The notes under the pieces are model-generated. The model ran no database searches, had not been told where the DNA came from, and was given only the letters and a program-made list of their open reading frames with translations. 64,000 nt of DNA, taken from positions 37,883,598 through 37,947,597 of the forward strand of contig OX123182.2 of NCBI GenBank assembly GCA_944739405.2, given 5' to 3'. Each line of letters begins with the position of its first letter. Within the stretch, counting starts at the first letter, position 1. Made by a program: the position numbers and the translations under genes. The stretch comes from Euclidia mi. Lineage: Eukaryota > Arthropoda > Insecta > Lepidoptera > Erebidae. Positions 55,613-64,000 of the stretch are shown piece after piece.

Positions 55613-56764
55613 TGTTCGCGACAGACATTAAAACTATGACAGTGAATAGTGTATTCGAAACCGCGAGTGAAAATCGTTAAAATCAGTGTTATCTAATCGT
55701 GCGGTACACCGGGTTCGGTTCCCGGACGTGTCAAAACGTTACAAAATAGCTAAAATAGTGTAAATGGTTAGATTGCTAATATATAACAACTATGTAATAC
55801 ATGAACATTAGTCTTAAACTTGTGCTAACCGTAGGGACCTTAGATATCGAATCATAAATAGCGTTATCAGTAGTGACAGATAAGAGTTAATGCTTCATAA
55901 AACAGCTGTTTGTTTACATATTCGTATTATAGTTTTATAAGTGTTTTTTAGCTTCATATAGACTTGAAATCATGTCTAGATACCTTTTTATTGCTAGTTA
56001 TTACCTTATATAGTTAAAATAAGCATAATAACAAACATTCGTATGTTTATCATAAAATTTGTTTACTTACGATAGTATTTACTTAAGAAATTCTGTAAAT
56101 TTTTTATGCTTCAAAGTTATCATGTCATATGTTCGAATTGAATAAAGATATTTTCATGGTGTTTGTTTTAATAGATGCCCCATATAGTTGCACACAACGG
56201 CCTACCAAAATTATATATATAAATTTAGTATACGATAGCTTTTCAATAGAAAATATAGTGGGCGGGCCCTTGTGTGGCAGCATTTTTTGGGAGTTTTTAT
56301 GGAATAACTTAGTGACGCTAATGGTTAGGTTTAGGTATTGTATACCAATAGATAGAACTTAATGAGACCTATCTAACGATGTATAGAACATGTATGTATG
56401 CATAATAGGATCGAAACATACGTAACATTTGTACTGTTTTGTAAATAAAAATAAACGAAAGATTCCCTGTGCACGTGTTCGGTGCGATGGTCGTCGATAA
56501 GGTAAAGTTTCGAGGTACTTAAGCGACCATGTATTCGGCCAGTTGTTGCCGTCTCAACCACCATCTTGTAACCATCAAGCACCGCACACCTGAACAGCAT
56601 CGCTCTCAACGTATGAAGATGTTTCATTTCTGAAGCCCTTACACATCGAAGCCATACAGTCCACACACATAGAAGAACACGCATCGTCGTAGGCACACGT
56701 CAGCAGCACACTACCAGCGCACTGTAGCGGACTAGCAAAGGTTCGATTCCTGGCATCCGTTACA
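55613..56764 (+). repeat. 5' LTR of the young BEL/Pao element
   Basis: Starts TGTTCGCGACAGAC and ends GCATCCGTTACA. It contains a perfect T-arm-like hairpin CCGGG-TTCGGTT-CCCGG at 55709-55725 and a second B-box-like word GGTTCGATTCC at 56740-56750. A possible poly(A) signal AATAAA lies on the plus strand near 56448. Confidence 0.93.
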
Positions 56765-56843
56765 TTTGTTGGTCCTATCGAAGCCGGATCACCTGTTGCT
56801 GCAGCGACCATTTGTTGGTCGCATCGAGCCGGATTGAAGAAGA
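56765..56843 (+). other. Leader with possible primer-binding region
   Basis: The bases next to the LTR are TTTGTTGGTCCTATCGAAGC, and a near-repeat TTTGTTGGTCGCATCGAGCC follows about 46 bp later. A primer-binding site (TGGTCC...) probably lies in the first copy, but I could not identify the tRNA. Confidence 0.45.
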
Positions 56844-58382
56844 ATGCCTACGACGCGTTCAAGAGGTCGTGCTCCCGAGGTCGCCGGGGGAGCGGCCGGC
56901 GCCGGGCCTAGTTCCAGTACCCCTGCCCGCGCCGCCGCTGCCCGCAAACCAGCCGCCGCGGTCGTCCGTCACGACGGGCCACCGCGATCGCCGTCGACAA
57001 CAGTCGGGAGCGACGCGCCGCCGCCGGCCCCCCCCGGCCCCGCGGGGAGGGACGAACGAAACATCACTCAAGATGCAAGGGAGCGAGCAGAGGTGCAGTC
57101 GAAAAATGAAGATGGCAAGGAAAGGACGTTGCAACCATCCGATAGATCGAGCGTTTGTACAGCGCAACATAGCATAATAGAAAATAGAGATAGAAAGAAG
57201 CCAACGAGGGAACGCGACCAACGCTCAGCAGCTACGGGACGCTCCAATAGAAATGTGATGTTGGCTCGAGAAGAAGTTTTGAAGATAAAACTACAGTTAG
57301 CACAGTTAGCACTACAGAAGGCTGAAGAGGAGGCGGACTCCGATGACTACGACGAGGATGGACAGTCGAAGCAAGATTACATACGTTCGTGGTTGGAAGA
57401 GGCTCCGGAACCCCAGCCCGGCCCTGAAGATATAGATATAGTGGTATCGGCGCCCACTAAGAAGAGGGACGTTGACGGGGCACAGAAGATAGATATAGAA
57501 GATGGACCGCCCTCACAGAAGATGGACGTTCATCAACAGGGAGGGGATTCGCTGAAGCCGTTCATCACGGATTTCACCTCCGCGATCGCCGCGCTCGCCG
57601 ACAGGAAGCCACCGGACACATCGATAGTTGCACCACACCCGGCGGTTTCGAAAGTCATCATGACGCTACCGACGTTCGGCGGCGCGCACACCGAGTGGCT
57701 GTCGTTCAAGGCGATATACGACACCACCAAGAATTTCTTCAACGACGTGGAGAATACAGCGAGACTGAGAAGAAGTCTCAAGGGAAGAGCGTTAGAAACA
57801 GTTAGCTCTGAACTGATTGGGCATGCGCGACCAGATGAAATTATGAAGGAGTTGGAGCTGCAGTTCGGACGACCAGACTCGATCGCACAGGCAGAGACGG
57901 ACAAGCTGAGGACCCTGCCACGCTGTAGCGAAGCACCTAAGGACATATGCGCGTTCGGGAGCAAGATTAGAAGCGGCGTCGTCACACTTCGTGCGTTGAA
58001 AAAGGAACACTACCTCATCAATGCGGAGCTAGTGCGCGTGTTGACCGAGAAGCTACCGAACTCGCTACGTGTGCAGTGGTACAAGACGTATACCGAGAAG
58101 TGCCAGTCGAAGCCGGACCTCAGCCGATTCAGTGACTTCGTGACAGAGTACGCGCGTTACTGTAGCGCGTTCGCGCCGGCTGAGAACATCACCGATGGGC
58201 CGCCAAGCAGACGTACCGTGCAGAGGACGTACACGGCGACGGCGACGGAGAAGCGAACGCATACGGACACGTCTAACGCGAACTGCAGGATATGTGAACG
58301 CGAAGGACACTACTCGTCGGCCTGCAGCACGTTTCGTAACGCCAACGCAGAGAAGAGATGGCAGCTAGCTAAGCAGCATTGA
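56844..58382 (+). CDS. BEL/Pao Gag, to the first in-frame TGA
   Basis: 512 codons. The N-terminus is low-complexity and rich in Pro/Ala/Arg (residues 1-75), then a charged stretch (150-190). The BEL/Pao Gag domain (DUF1759 type, TLPTFGGAHTEWLSFKAIYD at about 273-292) runs to about 440. A CX2CX4HX4C zinc knuckle (CRICEREGHYSSAC) begins at residue 481. The ATG is the first in frame after the LTR. The stop TGA at 58380-58382 lies in the sequence AKQH-stop-LCFRCL, where relatives usually carry a basic residue, so it is probably CGA changed to TGA. The frame continues without a shift. Confidence 0.9.
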   Translation: MPTTRSRGRAPEVAGGAAGAGPSSSTPARAAAARKPAAAVVRHDGPPRSPSTTVGSDAPPPAPPGPAGRDERNITQDARERAEVQSKNEDGKERTLQPSDRSSVCTAQHSIIENRDRKKPTRERDQRSAATGRSNRNVMLAREEVLKIKLQLAQLALQKAEEEADSDDYDEDGQSKQDYIRSWLEEAPEPQPGPEDIDIVVSAPTKKRDVDGAQKIDIEDGPPSQKMDVHQQGGDSLKPFITDFTSAIAALADRKPPDTSIVAPHPAVSKVIMTLPTFGGAHTEWLSFKAIYDTTKNFFNDVENTARLRRSLKGRALETVSSELIGHARPDEIMKELELQFGRPDSIAQAETDKLRTLPRCSEAPKDICAFGSKIRSGVVTLRALKKEHYLINAELVRVLTEKLPNSLRVQWYKTYTEKCQSKPDLSRFSDFVTEYARYCSAFAPAENITDGPPSRRTVQRTYTATATEKRTHTDTSNANCRICEREGHYSSACSTFRNANAEKRWQLAKQH

Positions 58383-58607
58383 TTGTGTTTTCGCTGCTTA
58401 CGCATACGCCGAATAGAACACTCGTGCAAGCCCAAGAAGTGCGGTGTAGAGGGATGCCGCGCTACACACAACCAGTTGCTTCACTACGATAGAGGAGCCC
58501 ATAGGACCGAAGACGTGAACATAGAAAAGCAAGAAACGGTCGCCAGTTCGTGCATACGTGCAAAGGCTCAAGCATACTTAAAGATAGTGCCCGTGCAGAT
58601 AGTCTGA
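58383..58607 (+). CDS. Gag-to-protease linker between two TGA codons
   Basis: 74 codons in the same frame as gag and pol. It carries the second Cys/His cluster (CFRCLRIRRIEHSC, then CGVEGCRATHNQLLH) and ends KIVPVQIV-TGA (58605-58607) just before the protease. It has no start codon of its own at a sensible place, so it is made only by readthrough or not at all. Confidence 0.8.
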   Translation: MCFRCLRIRRIEHSCKPKKCGVEGCRATHNQLLHYDRGAHRTEDVNIEKQETVASSCIRAKAQAYLKIVPVQIV

Positions 58608-61600
58608 CCGGCGGGAGAGGCGTCTACGTTCGCCCTACTCGACGACGGAAGCACCGTATCACTCATAGACGAAGACATAGCCAAGGAAGTCGGCGCGGAA
58701 GGGAACCTGGACCCGTTTACGATCCGTGCCATAGGCGATACGTCGCTCGACATGCCAACGTCGCGACGCGTAGACATACAAATACGAGGAGCCGGCGCCG
58801 ACAGCAAACAAGTGCCTTTGTGTGCGCGCACCGTAGCCAGCCTACACCTGTCGCCGCAGAAGATCGCCGAAGAGGACCTGATAGACTGCAAACACCTCGA
58901 AGGCATCAAGAAGAAGCTGGTGTATGACATAGGCGTGCCAAAGGTGCTAATAGGTCAAGACAACTGGCACCTGCTCATAGCGAACGCAGTACGAAGAGGA
59001 CCCAACGATCAACCGGTGGCGTCGCTTACATCGCTGGGATGGGTGCTGCACGGCGCGCGCTCACGCACCTTGGGAAACACCGTACACTTCGTCAACGGTC
59101 TCTCCGCTATAGATGAAAACATAGAAGCGCAACTGAAAGAATATTTCGCACTGGAATCGCTCATAGTGAACCCACGTCGACCGAACTCGGACCCCGAGAA
59201 GCGGGCTACAGATATGTTAGAAAAACATACGAAACAATTAGAAGATAGACATATAGAGACGGCTCTTCTGTGGAAACAAGAAGACATCGTCATGCCAGAT
59301 AGTTACGAGAACGCGGCAAGGAGGCTCGCACACATAGAGATAAAATTAGATAGAAACATAGAGTTGAAAACAAGATATACAGAACAGATGAACTCGCTGA
59401 TAGAAAAGGGATACGCAGAAGAAGCTCCCATGAATAGTACGCCAGGGAAGACTTGGTACTTGCCTCACTTCGATGTACACAACCCCATGAAGCCTGAGAA
59501 GATTCGTATAGTTCACGACGCCGCCGCGAAGACCAGAGGTATGTCACTCAACGATTACCTGCTCACGGGACCGGACTTGCTACAATCGTTGCCGGGGGTG
59601 TTGATGAGGTTCCGTCGACACCGCGTTGCCGTCTCAGCTGATATAACAGAGATGTTTATGCAGGTGAGAGTACGCCCAGAAGACCGAGACGCGCTGCGCT
59701 ACCTGTGGAGAGGTGACCGGCGGGAGGGACCGCCCCAGGAATACCGTATGAAGTCAATTATCTTCGGCGCGGCAAGCTCACCGTGTACAGCTATATTAGC
59801 GAAGAATTGGAACGCTCGCAAGCACGCAGAAGAGTACCCGGAAGCAGCAGAAGCCATCATAGATAACCATTACATGGATGACTATCTGGACAGCTTCAGG
59901 GACGAACAGGAAGCGACGAGTATAGCGTCACGGGTGCGAGACATACACAGACAAGCGCACTTTCACCTCACGAAATGGGTCTCGAACTCTAGAAACGTCA
60001 TCGAAGCAATAGAACCAAGTCAACATCGCCAGGAGACAGTCGGCCTCGCCAGCAAGGGGCAAGAAGAGAAAATTCTCGGCTTGATCTGGAAAACGAGCGC
60101 GGACGAGCTGAGCTTCAACCTTACACTCGCACGGCTTCCAGACGGACTCATCGGCACCGAAGCGCCTACGAAACGGGAAGCGTTGAAAATAGTTATGTCG
60201 CTATACGACCCACTCGGCCTCGCATCGCCCGTGACTGTTCGAGCCAAACAGATACTACAGGAAGCCTGGCGACTCGGTACAAATTGGGACGAGAAGTTTG
60301 ACGAAAGCCTCAGAGTACAATGGGCATCGTGGATACAGCATTTAGAACAGTTGAAGTCGATACGCATCCCGCGGTGTTACCCCGGGTACAGTGACGCCTG
60401 TACACTCCAAGTACATGTCTTTACGGACGCCAGTGAAGCGGCCTACGCAACAGCGGTGTACTGGCGAGCGACTACACCAGATGGGCGTGTGCACGTGACG
60501 CTCGTTATGGCGAAGGCGAGAGTGGCACCGCTTAAGGTGGTGTCAATCCCGAGACTCGAACTGCAAGCCGCCGTCATGGGTACGCGAGTCGCTCAAGCGG
60601 TAATAGAAGAACATCGCGTCAAACCCGAGGCCGTCGTGTACTGGACGGACAGCAAGACCGTACTAACGTGGATCAGAAAAGGAGCACGGGCGTACAAACC
60701 ATTCGTCGCGCACCGCCTAGCCGCCATAGAAGAGCATAGTAAAGTTGAAGATTGGCGCTGGGTACCTACGAAGTTGAACGCGGCGGATGCGGCTACACGC
60801 GACGTGCCAAACAGCTTTAACTCCGAACACGAGTGGTACACCGGACCGTCGTTCCAGTACGAAGACCCGTCACTATGGCCCGTAGAGAAGCACATCGCCC
60901 CTGACGCGACAGGCGAAGAGCGCACACTGACAGCTGTAGAGAAACGTCAAACACATAGAATTATAGAAGCCGTACCGGACCCGTATAGATTTTCCAAATG
61001 GGAGAGGCTCTTACGAGCGACAGCAAGAGTTCTACAATTTATAGCATTATGTAAGAAAACCGCAGAGAAGGTTCTATATAAAAGAACGCAGAAAAATAGA
61101 CAGAAGGATCCAGATTGGCGTCACGTGACGAAGACGAAGCACAACATCAAGTCGGGCAGAGCGGCACCTCGTCCAGCCGCCGACTCCCGAAACTTCGTGC
61201 TTCTCTCCGCAGAACACACCCGCGGCGCCGAGGACCTTCTTGTGAAGGCGGTACAAGAGGACTCCTTCGGCGCCGACCTTCGGGAGCTGCGGCGCGGAGG
61301 AGGTGTCGCCAGAGACAGCCGCCTGTATTCGTTACCCGTGGAGATGAACAACGGAATTATCACTCTACGCAGTCGTATAATAGCTACAGAAGAAATCTCC
61401 GAACAAACAAAGAGACCGCCGATCTTAGACGGCGATCATCGTATTACACAGCTATACATAGATTGGACGCATAGAAAATTACATCACAGCGGTACAGAGT
61501 TGGTAATCAATGAAATACGCCAACACTATTGGATTCTTCGTCTGCGGCCGACTACAAAGAAAATAGTACATAGATGTCTACCATGCCGCATTAGAAAAAC

Positions 61601-62528
61601 GCAGCCGCCTGAGCCAGCCACAGGGGACCATCCAAAGACGCGCCTTGCTCACCATCAGAGGCCCTTCACCTACACGGGTCTTGATTATTTCGGGCCGCTC
61701 TCCGTAACCGTCGGTAGACAGCGTCACAAACGTTATGTGGCACTGTTTACATGTCTCACTTCCAGGGCAGTACATCTGGAGGTCGCCGCCAGCCTGAGCG
61801 CCGACTCCGCAATCTTGGCGCTGCGCAGGTTCGCAGCGCGCCGAGGTTGCCCCGCAGAGATCTACTCGGACAACGGCACCAACATGCACGGTGCCGACCG
61901 AGAGATGAGAGACGCCGTCGCCGAAGAAGCGAGTCGCCGTGGCATCATATGGCGCTTCATCACCCCCTCAGCGCCATTCATGGGGGGCGCATGGGAGCGC
62001 CTCGTCAGGTGCGTGAAGACCGCCCTCTATACGGTCCTTCACGAGCGCCATCCGCACGAAGAAGTCCTAGCTACACTACTGTGTGAGGTCGAGTACACAG
62101 TAAACAGTCGACCCCTCACACACGTCTCCGTCAACGCAGCAGACAGCGAGGCCATCACCCCGAACCACATCCTGTTCGGTGGTTCTGCTCGCCTCCCTCC
62201 GCTGGGCGAGTTCAGCGAGGCTAACCTCAACAGCAGCAAGCACTGGCGGCGCGCCCAAATCCTCGCCGACATGTTCTGGCGCCGTTGGGTGCGCGAGTAC
62301 CTACCCGAGCTGCAACACCGGCGGGAGCCCCATGGTTCTGGGCTCAACCTCGAGGTCGGCGACCCCGTCCTGATCGCCGACGGCCAACTCCCGCGCAACA
62401 CCTGGCCGCGCGGTCGAGTTGTGGCTGTCTACCCGGGCGCCGACGGCGCCATACGCACTGTCGAGGTGCGCACAGCAGCAGGCATCCTCAAACGGCCGGC
62501 TAAGAAGCTGGTCCCCCTGCCCAAGTGA
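58608..62528 (+). CDS. BEL/Pao Pol: protease, RT, RNase H, integrase
   Basis: About 1306 codons in frame with gag; the first ATG is at 58752. The protease motif LLDDGSTVSLID lies upstream of that ATG (about 58635-58670). Numbered from the ATG, the RT has the conserved VHDAAAKTRGMSLNDYLL block and YMDD at 374-377. RNase H acidic residues are D559 (FTDASEAAYA), E603 (PRLELQAAV) and D633 (WTDSKTVL). The integrase has an HHCC zinc domain (HRKLHHSGT ... CLPCRIRK) and a DDE triad D978 (GLDYFGP), D1040 (YSDNGTN) and E1082 (GGAWERL). DUF5641 forms the end. All key residues are present, so the enzyme could work if it is translated. If translation began at 58752 the protease motif would be lost. Confidence 0.93.
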   Translation, partial: PAGEASTFALLDDGSTVSLIDEDIAKEVGAEGNLDPFTIRAIGDTSLDMPTSRRVDIQIRGAGADSKQVPLCARTVASLHLSPQKIAEEDLIDCKHLEGIKKKLVYDIGVPKVLIGQDNWHLLIANAVRRGPNDQPVASLTSLGWVLHGARSRTLGNTVHFVNGLSAIDENIEAQLKEYFALESLIVNPRRPNSDPEKRATDMLEKHTKQLEDRHIETALLWKQEDIVMPDSYENAARRLAHIEIKLDRNIELKTRYTEQMNSLIEKGYAEEAPMNSTPGKTWYLPHFDVHNPMKPEKIRIVHDAAAKTRGMSLNDYLLTGPDLLQSLPGVLMRFRRHRVAVSADITEMFMQVRVRPEDRDALRYLWRGDRREGPPQEYRMKSIIFGAASSPCTAILAKNWNARKHAEEYPEAAEAIIDNHYMDDYLDSFRDEQEATSIASRVRDIHRQAHFHLTKWVSNSRNVIEAIEPSQHRQETVGLASKGQEEKILGLIWKTSADELSFNLTLARLPDGLIGTEAPTKREALKIVMSLYDPLGLASPVTVRAKQILQEAWRLGTNWDEKFDESLRVQWASWIQHLEQLKSIRIPRCYPGYSDACTLQVHVFTDASEAAYATAVYWRATTPDGRVHVTLVMAKARVAPLKVVSIPRLELQAAVMGTRVAQAVIEEHRVKPEAVVYWTDSKTVLTWIRKGARAYKPFVAHRLAAIEEHSKVEDWRWVPTKLNAADAATRDVPNSFNSEHEWYTGPSFQYEDPSLWPVEKHIAPDATGEERTLTAVEKRQTHRIIEAVPDPYRFSKWERLLRATARVLQFIALCKKTAEKVLYKRTQKNRQKDPDWRHVTKTKHNIKSGRAAPRPAADSRNFVLLSAEHTRGAEDLLVKAVQEDSFGADLRELRRGGGVARDSRLYSLPVEMNNGIITLRSRIIATEEISEQTKRPPILDGDHRITQLYIDWTHRKLHHSGTELVINEIRQHYWILRLRPTTKKIVHRCLPCRIRKTQPPEPATGDHPKTRLAHHQRPFTYTGLDYFGPLSVTVGRQRHKRYVALFTCLTSRAVHLEVAASLSADSAILALRRFAARRGCPAEIYSDNGTNMHGADREMRDAVAEEASRRGIIWRFITPSAPFMGGAWERLVRCVKTALYTVLHERHPHEEVLATLLCEVEYTVNSRPLTHVSVNAADSEAITPNHILFGGSARLPPLGEFSEANLNSSKHWRRAQILADMFWRRWVREYLPELQHRREPHGSGLNLEVGDPVLIADGQLPRNTWPRGRVVAVYPGADGAIRTVEVRTAAGILKRPAKKLVPLPK

Positions 62529-62603
62529 CGAGGTGTCGCTCACCGGGTGCTCTGCAGCACCGCCACACGACGGGTCACGCGCGTTGCTGCACGGCGGGAG
62601 AGA
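62529..62603 (+). other. 3' untranslated region and polypurine tract
   Basis: 75 bp between the pol stop and the 3' LTR, ending in GGCGGGAGAGA directly before TGTTCG, a fitting polypurine tract for plus-strand priming. Confidence 0.7.
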
Positions 62604-63755
62604 TGTTCGCGACAGACATTAAAACTATGACAGTGAATAGTGTATTCGAAACCGCGAGTGAAAATCGTTAAAATCAGTGTTATCTAATCGTGCGGTACAC
62701 CGGGTTCGGTTCCCGGACGTGTCAAAACGTTACAAAATAGCTAAAATAGTGTAAATGGTTAGATTGCTAATATATAACAACTATGTAATACATGAACATT
62801 AGTCTTAAACTTGTGCTAACCGTAGGGACCTTAGATATCGAATCATAAATAGCGTTATCAGTAGTGACAGATAAGAGTTGATGCTTCATAAAACAGCTGT
62901 TTGTTTACATATTCGTATTATAGTTTTATAAGTGTTTTTTAGCTTCATATAGACTTGAAATCATGTCTAGATACCTTTTTATTGCTAGTTATTACCTTAT
63001 ATAGTTAAAATAAGCATAATAACAAACATTCGTATGTTTATCATAAAATTTGTTTACTTACGATAGTATTTACTTAAGAAATTCTGTAAATTTTTTATGC
63101 TTCAAAGTTATCATGTCATATGTTCGAATTGAATAAAGATATTTTCATGGTGTTTGTTTTAATAGATGCCCCATATAGTTGCACACAACGGCCTACCAAA
63201 ATTATATATATAAATTTAGTATACGATAGCTTTTCAATAGAAAATATAGTGGGCGGGCCCTTGTGTGGCAGCATTTTTTGGGAGTTTTTATGGAATAACT
63301 TAGTGACGCTAATGGTTAGGTTTAGGTATTGTATACCAATAGATAGAACTTAATGAGACCTATCTAACGATGTATAGAACATGTATGTATGCATAATAGG
63401 ATCGAAACATACGTAACATTTGTACTGTTTTGTAAATAAAAATAAACGAAAGATTCCCTGTGCACGTGTTCGGTGCGATGGTCGTCGATAAGGTAAAGTT
63501 TCGAGCTACTTAAGCGACCATGTATTCGGCCAGTTGTTGCCGTCTCAACCACCATCTTGTAACCATCAAGCACCGCACACCTGAACAGCATCGCTCTCAA
63601 CGTATGAAGATGTTTCATTTCTGAAGCCCTTACACATCGAAGCCATACAGTCCACACACATAGAAGAACACGCATCGTCGTAGGCACACGTCAGCAGCAC
63701 ACTACCAGCGCACTGTAGCGGACTAGCAAAGGTTCGATTCCTGGCATCCGTTACA
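62604..63755 (+). repeat. 3' LTR of the young BEL/Pao element
   Basis: Same length and ends as 55613-56764. The T-arm-like hairpin is at 62700-62716 and the second B-box word at 63731-63741. Confidence 0.93.
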
Positions 63756-63864
63756 ATATTATTAACAAAGTTTTTGAAAATATCACGTCAGTTCCGATCG
63801 TAACGTTCTATGTATAAAAAATACGATTTATAAATACAAGGACATACGTAATTAGAACAAGTAC

Positions 63865-63960
63865 ATCCCCTTTTTAGGGTTCCGTAGTAAACTACAAGGA
63901 ACACTAATGGTTTCAGCATGTCCGTCCGTCCGTCTTTCCGGCTGCGGCTTTACGATAAAT
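63865..63960 (+). repeat. Interspersed repeat fragment
   Basis: GGGTTCCGTAGTAAACTACA and a GTCCGTCCGTCCGTC microsatellite-like run resemble a repeat common in lepidopteran genomes (from memory). The rest of 63761-64000 is AT-rich with a poly(T) run near the end. Confidence 0.45.
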
Positions 63961-64000
63961 TATAACCTCTAGAGCACTTTTTTTTTTTTTTTGTATCGGG

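Larger units (their letters stand above)
55608..63760 (+). mobile_element. Young BEL/Pao LTR retrotransposon with TSD
   Basis: The element is 55613-63755, flanked by the 5-bp duplication ATATT (55608-55612 and 63756-63760). The LTRs are both 1152 bp and differ at about two positions (A/G in the AGAGTTRATG word; G/C in TTTCGAGSTACT). Order: LTR, leader, gag, protease, RT, RNase H, integrase, DUF5641, polypurine tract, LTR. The whole polyprotein is in one frame (56844-62528) except for two TGA codons. Coding sequence is strikingly GC-richer than the surrounding DNA. Near-identical LTRs mean a recent insertion. Confidence 0.95.

Noticed and set aside
56129..56362. 77-codon plus-strand frame, also at 63120-63353
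   Set aside because: Inside the LTR upstream of any known coding part. Repeated identically in both LTRs without protein features I recognise.
56373..56696. 107-codon minus-strand frame, also at 63364-63687
   Set aside because: Lies wholly within the LTRs and is duplicated only because the LTR is. No domain seen.
58380..58607. TGA codons read as selenocysteine
   Set aside because: No selenoprotein context is known for BEL/Pao proteins, and Lepidoptera are reported to have lost selenoproteins. Mutation or readthrough is simpler.

Overview
This window looks like nuclear DNA from a lepidopteran insect (moth or butterfly). The background is AT-rich and intron-like, with several tRNA-derived SINE families and RTE and Jockey/CR1-type non-LTR retrotransposons. 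It also holds two BEL/Pao LTR retrotransposons, piggyBac and hAT relics, many foldback/MITE elements, a divergent insect ionotropic receptor, and small multi-exon genes for four-helix membrane proteins. Family names come from recognising motifs by eye; no database search was possible.

Layout. 0-4.2 kb: a decayed piggyBac transposase, a MITE-like element carrying a nested SINE, and fragments of two non-LTR elements. 4.2-9.9 kb: a BEL/Pao element on the minus strand with LTRs TGGTTCG...CGAACCA. Its pol has lost most of the reverse transcriptase and integrase core, and a 689-bp tandem repeat (unit CGTGGCATAG) sits right beside the YMDD box. 9.9-11.1 kb: an RTE-clade element. 12.8-14.5 kb: an intronless ionotropic-receptor gene broken by three frame changes. 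15-19 kb: dispersed repeats.

19-52.5 kb: a minus-strand cluster of snakeskin-like (Ssk/MARVEL-like) four-transmembrane genes. Gene 1 has four exons (19061 to 38382, with a 15.8-kb first intron) and encodes 126 aa. Gene 2 has a shared-type exon 2 at 51246-51369, a fused last exon at 49642-49895 and a tentative exon 1 at 52387-52440. A third last exon lies at 47444-47721, with no exon 2 of its own found. Junction phases agree throughout (phase 0, then phase 1 through a Gly codon). A 143-bp tandem duplication has made a truncated second copy of exon 2, and an exon-2-like fragment lies on the opposite strand at 41185-41298. The introns and spacers are full of SINEs, short TIR elements, a 1.25-kb foldback with ~595-bp arms, and a hAT element that split a SINE and left an 8-bp target duplication.

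55.6-63.8 kb: a young BEL/Pao element on the plus strand. It has 1152-bp LTRs differing at about two positions and a 5-bp target duplication ATATT. The gag-pol frame is uninterrupted except for two in-frame TGA codons, and all catalytic motifs are present.

The only clearly host-derived functions are chemoreception (the broken receptor) and the membrane-protein cluster, plausibly of smooth septate junctions. The rest is transposable elements in several nested layers.
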